A stretch of 64,000 bases of DNA, from contig JADJGZ010000014.1 in the NCBI GenBank assembly GCA_016707785.1, positions 62,001 through 126,000 of the forward strand, written 5' to 3'. Of the stretch, positions 28,208-38,111 are shown piece after piece. The stretch is from Bacteroidales bacterium. Its GTDB lineage: Bacteria > Bacteroidota > Bacteroidia > Bacteroidales > UBA4417. A program made the translations under genes and the position numbers. Numbering within the stretch: the first letter of the stretch is position 1; the number at the start of each line of letters is the position of its first letter. The notes under the pieces were generated by a model that was not told the DNA's origin, ran no database searches, and saw only the letters and a program-made list of their open reading frames with translations.

Positions 28208-29356
28208 TTATAAAGGTTTTTTTGCAGTTACCACGGCTGTTGAATTATTGTCAATTACGGCCATATCAGAACCATCTACGAGTCCGTCCCCGTTGATGTC
28301 TTCTGTATTATAACCTGAAAGAACTGAGGTACTTGCATTGTCAATTGCTGCCATATCGGAACCGTCTACAATCCCATCCTGAGATTGATCGCCACCGAAG
28401 AAAACAAAAACCGTGCCCATCTGCTGCATATTGTTGCCGTATGCTTGTCCTGCAGCCGTACTGAAATCATAGTTTACAGTTCCTGATCCAAATGAAACAG
28501 GTGCTGCACTCCAGGTTTCAATACTGTTGCGATGCTTTACTACAACATAGTAAGTGCCAGAAAGTTCGCCCGGAATGGAGAAAGCACATTTTCCGTTGGA
28601 ATAAAGCAGTACATTATCAGCAGTATATATTGCAGTATGAGGGGCTGTTACATCAGCCAATTCTACACTCACTAAATCAGCTACAGGGCCTGCAAAATGA
28701 TCCCCGGATTCATCCTGGGCTTTGTGGTTACCTGTACCTGAAACATATAAACCTTCCAGAAATAGGACAAGGTTTCCCGTTTTGGAATGAGAAATGGCAT
28801 TTGTTATGGCAGTATTAACAAAAGGAGTACCTTCTGTGGTAAATGCAGAAACAACAGTATGGTAAGGCATCAGGTTCATACTCCAGTTGTAGTTCAGTGG
28901 ATCGGCCCCAAATGCGACCGAATTGGTCAATCGGACCGAACAAACCTTAGTACCTGCAGTATTACTGATGACTGTACCGGCTGTAACACCTGTACCATAA
29001 TCCCTGGGCGGTTTTCTGGGTGCAATTTTTACACAAAGAAAAGCAGGGTCAAAGGCGATGTTGATAGGGACCTGGCTTGCATTTAATTCTGATCCGCTAA
29101 GCAGGGTAGGAGTGATCGTACCCCCGTTCACAAATCCGGAATTGAGCAGGATGCCCGTGTTAAAACAAGCTAGCTCTAAAGGAGTAACACCTGTTTGAGT
29201 GAGGTAGATGTCAAATTCAAATACCTGGGCGCTCACAAAACTTCCATTCCTGATTTCACAGCTGTAAGTAGGAGTGTCTGCATAGAGGTTCTGAGTACCC
29301 AAGAACACTGATAGTAATATAACTATCAGGGCCATTAAATGCGCTGGTCTTTTCAT
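28208..29356 (-). CDS. Secreted protein joining a cohesin-like(?) domain to the dockerin-like C-terminal module
   Basis: The ATG at 29356 gives a signal peptide (MKRPAHLMALIVILL...NLYAD); the upstream TTG at 29380 lies inside the leader. About 382 residues. Residues ~25-190 are a beta-sandwich-like domain shared with the neighbouring T9SS protein (PTYSCEIRNG, VFEFDIYLTQTG, 'GTVISNTAGTKVCSVRL'). Its strand layout, with paired 'F-D-V-x-L' and 'A-x-V-R-L' edge strands, recalls cohesin-type domains, but this is a visual analogy only. The rest is the shared module: FLEGLYVSG, 'VVKHRNSIETWS', calcium loops DQSQDGIVDGSD and DINGDGLVDGSD, ending KKPL. It is the simplest protein in the window to carry the module, so it is useful for testing the module's function. 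It lies between two larger surface-protein genes on the same strand. Confidence 0.9.
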   Translation of the reverse strand: MKRPAHLMALIVILLSVFLGTQNLYADTPTYSCEIRNGSFVSAQVFEFDIYLTQTGVTPLELACFNTGILLNSGFVNGGTITPTLLSGSELNASQVPINIAFDPAFLCVKIAPRKPPRDYGTGVTAGTVISNTAGTKVCSVRLTNSVAFGADPLNYNWSMNLMPYHTVVSAFTTEGTPFVNTAITNAISHSKTGNLVLFLEGLYVSGTGNHKAQDESGDHFAGPVADLVSVELADVTAPHTAIYTADNVLLYSNGKCAFSIPGELSGTYYVVVKHRNSIETWSAAPVSFGSGTVNYDFSTAAGQAYGNNMQQMGTVFVFFGGDQSQDGIVDGSDMAAIDNASTSVLSGYNTEDINGDGLVDGSDMAVIDNNSTAVVTAKKPL

Positions 29357-29360
29357 GATG

Positions 29361-29376
29361 TTTGGGTTTTTGTTTT
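29361..29376 (-). promoter_or_regulatory. AAAACAAAAACCCAAA leader motif
   Basis: On the minus strand AAAACAAAAACCCAAA ends 4 nt before the ATG at 29356. Confidence 0.55.
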
Positions 29377-29377
29377 G

Positions 29378-29385
29378 CAAACCTA
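29378..29385 (-). promoter_or_regulatory. Possible -7 box TAGGTTTG
   Basis: TAGGTTTG on the minus strand matches the Bacteroidota -7 consensus TAnnTTTG exactly and lies 22 nt upstream of the ATG at 29356. It overlaps the descending arm of the terminator of the upstream gene, and no clear -33 TTTG is visible. A short leader consisting almost only of the A/C motif would result. Confidence 0.4.
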
Positions 29386-29420
29386 AGAATTTCCCGAAAT
29401 TGGATTCGGGAAATTCTTAA
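29384..29420 (-). terminator. Terminator after the giant beta-helix gene
   Basis: On the minus strand TTCGGGAAATTCTTA pairs with TAAGAATTTCCCGAA over about 15 bp with a short loop, 16 nt after the stop at 29436. The core resembles the terminator at 13358 (GAATTTCCCG stem). Confidence 0.75.
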
Positions 29421-29435
29421 GTTAACAATTATTTA

Positions 29436-32400
29436 TTACGGTCTACTAACTTGAATTACAGCAGTTGAGTTGTTGTCAACCATTGCCATATCGGAACCGT
29501 CAACAATACCGTCACCATTGCAATCTTCAGGGTTATATCCTTGAAGAACAGCGGTACTGGCATTGTCAATCAGAGCCATATCACTACCATCGACGATAGC
29601 ATCCTGGTTTGCATTGCCACCATAAATAATAGCGACACCACCCAGAACTTTCATATTGCTGCCGTAAGCCTGACTAGAGGCTGAGGAGAAATCGTAAGCT
29701 ATCGGACCGGTACCAGCAAATGAAACTGCTGCAGCACTCCAGGTTTCTATACTGTTACGATGTTTAACTACGATGTAGTAGTTACCTGAAACAGCACCAG
29801 GAACGTCAGGAATAGCAACAGTACCATCAACCATAAGATTCAGATCAGTAAATGTGTAAGCTGCTGCACTTAAATCAGTATCAGCCCACAATTCAATGGT
29901 AACCTTATCAGCAATTCCGGCACCGTATTCAGCACCTGAGAGTCCCTGAGCCTGGTTCATAGTAGAAGCACCTGCATATAATCCTTCAAGGAAGAGATTA
30001 ACATTGAGGGTCTTGGTGTTTGCATAAGGAATAGCAAAACCGGTAACTTCAACTCCACCCTGGAATTGTCCGATTACCAGTGTAGCACCTGTGGTTTTAT
30101 TCACCCACCTTAATTCTCCGGTTGAGCCATAAGCAGCCATATAAAGTTCGCCGGTTTCACGGTCGAATTCCATATCCTGAGCATAGTTGGCATCAAATCC
30201 TGTAGCACCTATTTCTGTAAATGCACCGGTTGTAAGGTTAATAGTACCAAGAACATCTATTCCAAGATCTAATGCATAAGCATCACCATTATTATCAATT
30301 GCTAAATTGATAATGAGCCTGCTTGCAATCGTTCCAACATAAGTTGTAGCTGCTGTGGTGGTATTAATAGTGTATAACAGTGAGTTCACACCATCATAAC
30401 CAATACCATACATAGTATTATTAACTGTGTTGTAGGCGAGTCCGTTGATATTAACACCCATATTGCCAATCACTGTCCTGGCACCTGTAACTATATCAAA
30501 AGTTACGAGATTAAAAGGAGCAACTGTTGCATAGATAGTGGCATACCATATGTCATTAGCCCAGGTTCCTGAAGAAGCAAAGGCTGTAACAGGATATTCA
30601 TTCACAATCTCTGTCAATGTTCCTGGATCATTCAAATTGAATTTAACAGGTCCATTATCAGTTGAGGTAAAGGTTGTCCATCCATAAACCTGTTTGTCAA
30701 GCGCCAGAACCTTAATAACCTTAGAAACTGAGTTATTGGCAGGATTTAGGTCAGTAGCCAGGGTGGTGGTTGCTGTAGCAGTAAAATCACCTAAAGCATT
30801 GGTCCATGGATCGAAAGTAACCTGAATTGAGGAACCTGGTGCAAGCGCTGTAACAGTCTTGGTTGAAGTATAGGCATCAACAGCTAGAGTTACATCGAAT
30901 GATTCAGTGCTTGTTCCTTCATTCTTTACAGTGGCCATAGGGGTAACAGTACCCAGTGGCACTATATCATTGAAGTCAACACTAACAGCTGCAACATCAT
31001 GAGCCAATGGAGAGAATACCTGTACATTATCGAGGAACAGGTTGTTACCATAAGCGCTGATAGCTGTGAATTTAACCATATTGGTTCCAGCAGGCAGTGT
31101 TAGAGTTTGTGAACCCCATTGAGCAGCAGTAGGAGCGAAGGATGCAGTGGTTGTGCCGGCTGTATTAAGGATACCGGTTGAACCGCCTGGCATAGCCAAT
31201 AGCAAGTTCCAGCTTGCACCATTATCAATGGAATAATAAACATCCATCTCATCTGGTTCACCTGAATAGGTTGCATATGCATAGTCAAACTTCAGGGTAG
31301 GAGTGGCGAGTGCGCTGATATCGAAAGGCAGAGTAATCAGATCATAGGTACCTGAGGTCTGGCTATAGAAATTGGCATAAGCTGATGCTGTTCCTGAACC
31401 AAATCCACTGGCAGCAGTACTGCGTGTCCAAGTATATGAACCTGATACTGCTACGTTTGACCAACAAGTTGGTGCAAAAGTAGTTCCTTCGAATCCTTCG
31501 ATGAAAGGAGCAAGAGTAGCTGAACACAAAGTAGTAAAGCTAACAGGGCCTACCCAGCTGCTGAATAAACCACCACCACAATCCTGACGTACATAAACAT
31601 CAAAGGAAGTAGCACCGGCAAGTCCACCAAGGGTATAAGGATTAGCAGTAACACCTGGAACAACGGTTCCTGATCCTGCTGCATGTCCAACTGCGCCATA
31701 ATCAATCTGAACAGTGGTTGCACCTGCCCATCCAATACTTGCTGAACTGGCTGTAACACCGGTAACGGCAAGAGAAGTTGGATTTGAACACAAAGGAGGC
31801 TCCTGAACGATCACATTGTCAATCATCAGGTCATTGTCACCATTGCTAACAGTTGATTCACCATAGAATCCGAATTTCACGATTCCTGAATATCCGGCCA
31901 ATGATAGAATAACATGTTCTCCATTAGGATTGATGTCATTGTAAACATAAGATGAACCTGCATTGTCCCATAACCTGAGTGTATTCGCTGAGGTCCAGGT
32001 AATACCGCCATCAGTTGAAATAACTACGGCAAACTTATCATCGGAACCAAGAAGGTCATTTATGGTTGATGTAGCATACTCATTCAGTGTCAGGTCAAAT
32101 TCAAGCCTGAGGGTAGAAGAGCCAGCACCTAAATCAATCTCAGGTGTCATTAACCATGATAATGTAGTGGTTGACCAGATATTTAACCTGGCGGCTTTGT
32201 TTACTGGTGAGGTAACATTACGCCAGTCATCCTGGATCCAGTTACCACCAACTGCGAGAGTACTTGGTGCAGCTAATGCTCCAGTGTATTTGCTCCAGCA
32301 ATTTGGGGCAAATGTTCCGGTAAAAGTCTGGGTAATAGTAGGAACAGTTGAAACTCCGCATACAGTTACGAATGAAACCGGGCCAGCCCATGTGCTGGTT

Positions 32401-35400
32401 GAACCACCGCAATCGGATTGTACATAGAAGCTATAACCGGTACCGGCTGTGAGTCCTTCTAAAGTATAAGGTTTAGCAGTAACACCTGAAATGGTAGTAC
32501 CTGTACCGATAGCAAATCCGGTTGGGCCCCATTCAATATTCCAGGTAGTGGCTGTTCCAACTTCTGTCCAGTTAAGATCAGCACTGGTTTTCTGAAGGTT
32601 TGTAGCAGTCAGGGTTGTAGGAACAGGGCATGCAACAGTTGTTGTGAAGGTCTTAGGACCTACCCAGTCACTCTGGCTTGCTCCGCAATCAGCCTGCACA
32701 TAATATGCATATGAAGTAGTAGCTGAAAGGCCGGTGAGTGTATAAGGATTAGTGACACCGTTAATAGTTGTGCCAGTTCCCTGAACGAAACCTAAAGTTC
32801 CCCATTCAATATTCCATGTAGTAGCAGTACCTGTTTCTGTCCAACCAAGATTGGCGAAGAAGTTGCCGGCAACCGCTGTAAGGGTCGAAGGAGCAGGACA
32901 TAAAGGTGTATTTTCAATGGTAATATCATCAATAGCGATATCATCATAGAAAGGTAAACTTGATCCTTTATCTACAACAAAACGCAATTGGATAGGACCT
33001 GTAATGGTATAGGAGCTCAGGTTGATAACCTTTTCCTGCCAACCGGCTGCATTCTGGCCGTAAGCCCAGACGAATGCACCTAATTGCCATGCTGCACCAT
33101 CCCAAAGATCAACAGTTAACTGCTGCTCGTCTGCTAGATTGACGCTACTGGTATTGTTGTTAAACAGGTAGAATCTTACGCGTGGGGTGGTTAGAGCAGA
33201 GATATCATACAGTGGAGAAAGCAGGGTTATGCCAGTTAAACTAACTGATCCTGAACCGTCAACACCTGCGAAGCTTCCGCCACCGCCTGGAGTATTGTCA
33301 GCCAGACCGGTTGCGCCATAACCAGGCCATGTAGTGGTAAACAACCAATTCTGCGGTCCGGAAATGGTCCAGCAGGAAGGTTGCAGGGTAGTTGTAAAAT
33401 GTTCGGCGGCAGGAGCGGTAATAGCACCACAGAGAGTAGTAACTGTGACAGGACCTGTCCAGGTGCTGTATAAACCACCACCGCAATCCTGACGTACAAA
33501 TACATCGTAGGAAGTGCTTGCGCTAAGTCCGCCTATGGTAGTAGGATTAGCTGTTACACTTGAAACCAATGTTCCGGTTCCGGCAGTATGTCCAACTGTG
33601 CCATAATCAATCTGAACGGTAGGAGCAACTCCAGTCCATCCCACACTGATGCTTGAGCTTGAAAGGGCAGAAGCTGTAGCAGTGAGAGGAGCGGGACATG
33701 AAGGCGTAACAATAACGGTAATCTCGTCAACAAATATATTTAATTGGTCACCAATACTGATGCAATGCCATCCTAAATAATAAGTTCCAGAAGTTGCAGG
33801 AGTAAATGATCCCCCACCAACAGTATAAGCAGCTTTATAGAAGCTAATGTCACTGAAGATAGCAGGGCTGGTCATACCGGCAGCAGTAGGTGCAGCTCCA
33901 TATTTAACTTCAAGGCTTTCCAGGTAGGAAGCAGAACCACCTTTGTAATAGAACTTAACATCATAACTGGTTCCACCTGTAAGGGTCAGACCCTGAGTAA
34001 TATACCAGTCGTCCTGGGTAACACCTGCAGCGCTGTAACTAATTTTCAAAGCGTTGAGTCCATTGTAAGGAGTCCCGGTTTGATTAGCCCATTTAACATT
34101 ATCAGCATTCTGGTCAACAATTGTTCCACAACCAACTGCAGGAACAGTATAGCTGTCGAAGTTTTCGGTAAATGGAACAGTAGTAGTACTACAAAGAGTA
34201 GTGAAAGTCTTGGGTCCGGCCCATGGGCTTACCAAAGATCCAGGGCAATTACCCCTGACATAATAATCATAAGCTGTATTGGAAGTAAGGCCTCCTAAAG
34301 CATAAGGATTTGCAACACCCAAAACCTGAGTACCGGTTCCTAATGAAAATCCTACGGGACCGTACTCAATATCATAGTTGGTAGCGGATGCTGTCCATCC
34401 GAGGTCAGCACTTGAAACTGTGATATTTGTAGCCGTAAGAGCGGTAGGAGCAGGGCAGCTTGGGATATCTTCAATCACAAACTCATCAATTCCCTGGTTT
34501 GTAAATCCTGAACCATAGTTTGAATAGGAAACAAACCTGAATTTAGCGGTAGTGCCGGTATAGGCAGCAAGGCTAACCGTGTTTTGAGTCCAGGGTGAAG
34601 TAGATGCTGTTCCGAAAACTGAGTTAAGGGATGTATGAGCATACAGATCTGTCCAGGTGCTTCCACCGTTTGTGGAAACCTGCAGAGTTAAAGGAACGGG
34701 GGTGAGTGTGTACCCGGTAGCACCTAACCAATAATAATACTTTACTTGTTTTGCTGTAGCATCCAGGGTGAATGAAGGCGAAGTAAAGTAATATGGATTA
34801 TAGGCTGTACCAGCGTTGTATATATCTATTCTTGCAAAATAGGTGCCAGCGCCGCTTTGAGCGGTAGCAGCTCCATGGGTTGCATCTGCTGTAGCAGTTC
34901 CCCAATGGATAGTTGCACCAGCAACAGCTTCTGAAAACGACCAGCATCCCAGGGTAGCAGCAAAGCTCTCAGTGAATGGGAATGCGCTGATATCAGCACA
35001 AGGAGTAGTTGCATTGGCAGTTGCGCCGGTAGCTGAATAATAGGCGAATGCATCTACTGACCATACTTTATAGAAGTAGGCTGTAGAAGCAGTCAGACCG
35101 GTATGGTTGAAAGCAGCCAAAGGTCCAACATATATAACTGTACCACCACCAGAGATCGGGTCATTCACATTAAGGGCTGTGCCATTAACAGGAGTTCCGA
35201 AAGTTGAGGTAGCAGCAGTAGCAATAACAACATCATTAGCCTGAGCATTCAGGGTATAAGCCAGGTTGATCTGAACAGCGCTAACGGCAGTTGCTGTTAA
35301 AGCTGTAGGAGCAGCTACTGAAGGAGTTGCAGTGGCTGTTGAACCTGCTGAATAAGTGCTTCCGTCATAGGAGAATGCCTTATAATAATAAGGAGTAGCT

Positions 35401-38093
35401 GGGGTAAGACCAGTATGGCTAACTGGTGATACAGCTCCGTATGACAATAAAGTGCCACCGGCAAAAGGATCCCCAACAGTAGGAGGAGCTCCCACCGGTG
35501 CAGTAAAAGTACCAGTAGCATTCCAAACAATCGCAACATTATTGCTCGAAGGATTCAGGGTGAATCCAAGATTGATCTGCTGTGAACTGATAACAGTGGC
35601 AGCAAATCCGCCTGGGTTAACAACGCCTGCAGCGATACCGGCAAATTCGTCAGCTCCAACGTCAGGAGTGGCTGTACGGGTGTTACCATCAAAGTCGTCA
35701 GTTATTGCAAAAGGTGTGGTGATGGCCAATGCGCCACTTTCACAATAGGTCGCAGTAGAAGTAGAAACATGCAGATCGTAGGGAGCAGCAGCGCCATTAA
35801 TAAATGGTACATTTTCGCGGAACGAAATAGCATCCCTCGAAGGTCCAACCAAAGTTTTGTAAGCTGCTATATCATAAGGTGTAGTTCCGTCAAAATAAAC
35901 AGCATGGGTAGCATCTTCTGTAGCGCCTGCATAGAATGCATTTGCATTGGAGTTAGCTGAATAGGAAGTCAAAACAGTTCCGCTTCTGCGGAAAGCGGCA
36001 GTTACACCGGTTCCCATTGGAGTAGATACATTAACAAGTATATTGTTCCGCATATCCAGTGCAGGAGTAGTGGAAGCATATAATGCAGCGCTTCCGAAGT
36101 TAGCCCCGGTACTGCTGGCATTCAGATATACTGTGTTGTAGTAAATGTTGGCATTTGTACCACCAGAAATATAAATACCAGCTAAACTGATAAGTCCGGT
36201 AGTTGCAGGAGTCCTTAGATCGCTGATATAGTTGTTGTAAAGATTATTGGTTGTACCGGCAACTATATAAACACCATAAACAACAGGATTAGTGCTTCCT
36301 GATGAAAGGTTGTAAACATTGTTTTTATAAACATTACTTGTTGCTCCACCGGCGAGATCTATACCATAAATTGCGCCAGCAGTTCCTGCTGCACAACTAA
36401 GTGCATAAATTGAATTGTTATAAATGGCAGGGCTTCCGGCTGAATTATACAAACCGTAAATTGTACCTGAGGCAGTTCCGGTAATATTCAGGTCATGGAT
36501 GATGTTATCGCTGACAACGTCAGTTGATCCATAAGCTTTCCTGATACCATAAATAGTCCCACCACCAGCAACCGTGAGGTTGAAAATCTGGTTGCTTTGA
36601 ACAGTTTTGTTCCCGGTAGCTGTATTGATATACAGACCACAAACGGTTGCAGTTCCTGTAGTGGAAAGGTTTTTTACAATGTTGTTGCTATAATTTTCCA
36701 CAGCAGCCGAACCACCATCATATATTCCATAAATGGCAGCAGTGCTCGAAGCGGCAGTACATGACAGTCCATCAATAGTGTTGTTCTGGCATGTAATTGT
36801 AGCAGTGGATGCTTGAATACCATAAATAAGACCAATACCAGTCTTGGTTAAACTACCAATGCTGTTATTTGTAATATTCAAAGTAGTAGGAGAACCTAAA
36901 ACCATCCCATAAAGCCCCCCTGTTCCGGGAGTAGAGATGCCAGAAACAGTATTGTAGGTAACATTCACAACAGCTGCTGAAGCTGTATTCTGTATAGAAT
37001 AAAAAGCGCCTGAAGTGGCAGTAGAATAGCTACCTGTAACAGAGTTATTAGTGATTTCAACTGTATTAGAAGCAGCGGTTGAACCAATACCATTATCAAT
37101 TCCGTAAAGAGAAGAGGTAGTTCCTCCACCGTTAAGGGTGATATAATTGTTTTTAATGGTTGCACTGGCACTGGTTCCGGCCTGAGCAAAAATACCACGA
37201 AGGGTTGAAGGGTGATTTACACCTGATCCATTATTATTATTAATGGTATTAAATGTGATATTTACACCCCATTGATTATTGGCCCGGATACCTGCAGCTG
37301 GATTTGTTGCAGCAGTAGCACCGCCAAAATTCAAAATAGAATTTCCTTTGGTAGATAATGTGCCACCAATATCATTCCCTGTATCACCTAAAGTGAAAGG
37401 AGTGGCAGCGGCATATCCACTAAGTACAATACCATAATTGCAGTTTTGCAATGTATTGGTGTAGAATTTGTTGTAGGAGTTAGTCCCGGCAGCTGTAGTT
37501 GGGGTAACTGCTGTTGTTTGAGTTGCAACTAATGCATTAGTTACATTAATGGCACGGGAGCCTTCAACTGAAGGACCTGAACCCGAAGCATTGTTCTGTA
37601 TGCTTAATGTTACAACACAATTTTGTATTGTGTTATATTGACAACCATCAGTAACACTGGCCTTGAACATAGCGAAGCCATATTCCATCGTAGCAGGGTT
37701 AGTTGAGTTCGGATCATAAAGATCAATCCCATCAATTGTAACATAGTCAGAACCAATTAAGTTCCACATTCCGTCCTGAATGGCGGAAGAGGGAGTTGCG
37801 GTTCCAACATAAGCTGTAATTAGAGGGTTTGCACCCGAACCACTTTTCTGGAAAATAATCTGGTCAGCCAGAGTTCCAGTAGCAGTGATTGATAATGGTG
37901 CAGTTAATGTTTCTGTGTGTCCGGCTGCCACATTAAATGTGACACCACCTGAACCAACACCAGCAGCATTAAGTGCAGTAATAGCAGCTTCAATGGTTGC
38001 ATAGTCTCCCGGTATCGATTTTGGACCGGAAAGCTGGGCAAAACTCAAGCTACTAATTACCAATGCAATTGTAAGCAGTAGTAATTTTTTCAT
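29436..38093 (-). CDS. Giant secreted protein (~2,885 residues): beta-helix, Fn3, five MAM-like units, propeller, dockerin-like C-terminus
   Basis: The ATG at 38093 opens a signal peptide (MKKLLLLTIALVISSLSFAQ); an upstream alternative start (38168) would bury it. Residues ~30-800 are a right-handed parallel beta-helix: repeated short strands with Asn ladders such as 'NNSIGSL', 'YNNSIYAL', 'NTVYLNASS'. Two Fn3-like modules (~815-1030) are followed by five alternating MAM/cleaved-adhesin-like and Fn3 units (~1030-2365). Their cores are 'ESFAATLGCWS', 'ENFDSYTVPAVGC', 'EHFTTTLQPSCW', 'TGTFAPNCW' and 'EGFEGTTFAPTCW', each with WxxPxxFTT linkers. A CARDB-like domain (~2365-2465), a six-strand-set propeller-like region (~2465-2690) and the shared module (~2690-2885) complete it. 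The calcium loops are NANQDAIVDGSD (atypical: N at position 1, A at position 6) and DCNGDGIVDGSD; the protein ends in SRP. Probably a polysaccharide-binding or -degrading surface fibre; no catalytic residues are assignable. Confidence 0.93.
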   Translation of the reverse strand: MKKLLLLTIALVISSLSFAQLSGPKSIPGDYATIEAAITALNAAGVGSGGVTFNVAAGHTETLTAPLSITATGTLADQIIFQKSGSGANPLITAYVGTATPSSAIQDGMWNLIGSDYVTIDGIDLYDPNSTNPATMEYGFAMFKASVTDGCQYNTIQNCVVTLSIQNNASGSGPSVEGSRAINVTNALVATQTTAVTPTTAAGTNSYNKFYTNTLQNCNYGIVLSGYAAATPFTLGDTGNDIGGTLSTKGNSILNFGGATAATNPAAGIRANNQWGVNITFNTINNNNGSGVNHPSTLRGIFAQAGTSASATIKNNYITLNGGGTTSSLYGIDNGIGSTAASNTVEITNNSVTGSYSTATSGAFYSIQNTASAAVVNVTYNTVSGISTPGTGGLYGMVLGSPTTLNITNNSIGSLTKTGIGLIYGIQASTATITCQNNTIDGLSCTAASSTAAIYGIYDGGSAAVENYSNNIVKNLSTTGTATVCGLYINTATGNKTVQSNQIFNLTVAGGGTIYGIRKAYGSTDVVSDNIIHDLNITGTASGTIYGLYNSAGSPAIYNNSIYALSCAAGTAGAIYGIDLAGGATSNVYKNNVYNLSSGSTNPVVYGVYIVAGTTNNLYNNYISDLRTPATTGLISLAGIYISGGTNANIYYNTVYLNASSTGANFGSAALYASTTPALDMRNNILVNVSTPMGTGVTAAFRRSGTVLTSYSANSNANAFYAGATEDATHAVYFDGTTPYDIAAYKTLVGPSRDAISFRENVPFINGAAAPYDLHVSTSTATYCESGALAITTPFAITDDFDGNTRTATPDVGADEFAGIAAGVVNPGGFAATVISSQQINLGFTLNPSSNNVAIVWNATGTFTAPVGAPPTVGDPFAGGTLLSYGAVSPVSHTGLTPATPYYYKAFSYDGSTYSAGSTATATPSVAAPTALTATAVSAVQINLAYTLNAQANDVVIATAATSTFGTPVNGTALNVNDPISGGGTVIYVGPLAAFNHTGLTASTAYFYKVWSVDAFAYYSATGATANATTPCADISAFPFTESFAATLGCWSFSEAVAGATIHWGTATADATHGAATAQSGAGTYFARIDIYNAGTAYNPYYFTSPSFTLDATAKQVKYYYWLGATGYTLTPVPLTLQVSTNGGSTWTDLYAHTSLNSVFGTASTSPWTQNTVSLAAYTGTTAKFRFVSYSNYGSGFTNQGIDEFVIEDIPSCPAPTALTATNITVSSADLGWTASATNYDIEYGPVGFSLGTGTQVLGVANPYALGGLTSNTAYDYYVRGNCPGSLVSPWAGPKTFTTLCSTTTVPFTENFDSYTVPAVGCGTIVDQNADNVKWANQTGTPYNGLNALKISYSAAGVTQDDWYITQGLTLTGGTSYDVKFYYKGGSASYLESLEVKYGAAPTAAGMTSPAIFSDISFYKAAYTVGGGSFTPATSGTYYLGWHCISIGDQLNIFVDEITVIVTPSCPAPLTATASALSSSSISVGWTGVAPTVQIDYGTVGHTAGTGTLVSSVTANPTTIGGLSASTSYDVFVRQDCGGGLYSTWTGPVTVTTLCGAITAPAAEHFTTTLQPSCWTISGPQNWLFTTTWPGYGATGLADNTPGGGGSFAGVDGSGSVSLTGITLLSPLYDISALTTPRVRFYLFNNNTSSVNLADEQQLTVDLWDGAAWQLGAFVWAYGQNAAGWQEKVINLSSYTITGPIQLRFVVDKGSSLPFYDDIAIDDITIENTPLCPAPSTLTAVAGNFFANLGWTETGTATTWNIEWGTLGFVQGTGTTINGVTNPYTLTGLSATTSYAYYVQADCGASQSDWVGPKTFTTTVACPVPTTLTATNLQKTSADLNWTEVGTATTWNIEWGPTGFAIGTGTTISGVTAKPYTLEGLTAGTGYSFYVQSDCGGSTSTWAGPVSFVTVCGVSTVPTITQTFTGTFAPNCWSKYTGALAAPSTLAVGGNWIQDDWRNVTSPVNKAARLNIWSTTTLSWLMTPEIDLGAGSSTLRLEFDLTLNEYATSTINDLLGSDDKFAVVISTDGGITWTSANTLRLWDNAGSSYVYNDINPNGEHVILSLAGYSGIVKFGFYGESTVSNGDNDLMIDNVIVQEPPLCSNPTSLAVTGVTASSASIGWAGATTVQIDYGAVGHAAGSGTVVPGVTANPYTLGGLAGATSFDVYVRQDCGGGLFSSWVGPVSFTTLCSATLAPFIEGFEGTTFAPTCWSNVAVSGSYTWTRSTAASGFGSGTASAYANFYSQTSGTYDLITLPFDISALATPTLKFDYAYATYSGEPDEMDVYYSIDNGASWNLLLAMPGGSTGILNTAGTTTASFAPTAAQWGSQTLTLPAGTNMVKFTAISAYGNNLFLDNVQVFSPLAHDVAAVSVDFNDIVPLGTVTPMATVKNEGTSTESFDVTLAVDAYTSTKTVTALAPGSSIQVTFDPWTNALGDFTATATTTLATDLNPANNSVSKVIKVLALDKQVYGWTTFTSTDNGPVKFNLNDPGTLTEIVNEYPVTAFASSGTWANDIWYATIYATVAPFNLVTFDIVTGARTVIGNMGVNINGLAYNTVNNTMYGIGYDGVNSLLYTINTTTAATTYVGTIASRLIINLAIDNNGDAYALDLGIDVLGTINLTTGAFTEIGATGFDANYAQDMEFDRETGELYMAAYGSTGELRWVNKTTGATLVIGQFQGGVEVTGFAIPYANTKTLNVNLFLEGLYAGASTMNQAQGLSGAEYGAGIADKVTIELWADTDLSAAAYTFTDLNLMVDGTVAIPDVPGAVSGNYYIVVKHRNSIETWSAAAVSFAGTGPIAYDFSSASSQAYGSNMKVLGGVAIIYGGNANQDAIVDGSDMALIDNASTAVLQGYNPEDCNGDGIVDGSDMAMVDNNSTAVIQVSRP

Positions 38094-38098
38094 AGTGA

Positions 38099-38111
38099 AT
38101 GGGTTTTGGTT
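38099..38111 (-). promoter_or_regulatory. AACCAAAACCCAT leader motif
   Basis: On the minus strand AACCAAAACCCA ends 6 nt before the ATG at 38093. TATATTTA, seven of eight matches to TAnnTTTG, lies just upstream. Confidence 0.5.

Noticed and set aside
26460..38000. Long antisense open frames such as 28492-28818, 31963-32427 and 35452-35748
   Set aside because: They lie opposite intact secreted-protein domains and arise from the biased codon use of Thr/Ser/Gly/Ala-rich genes.
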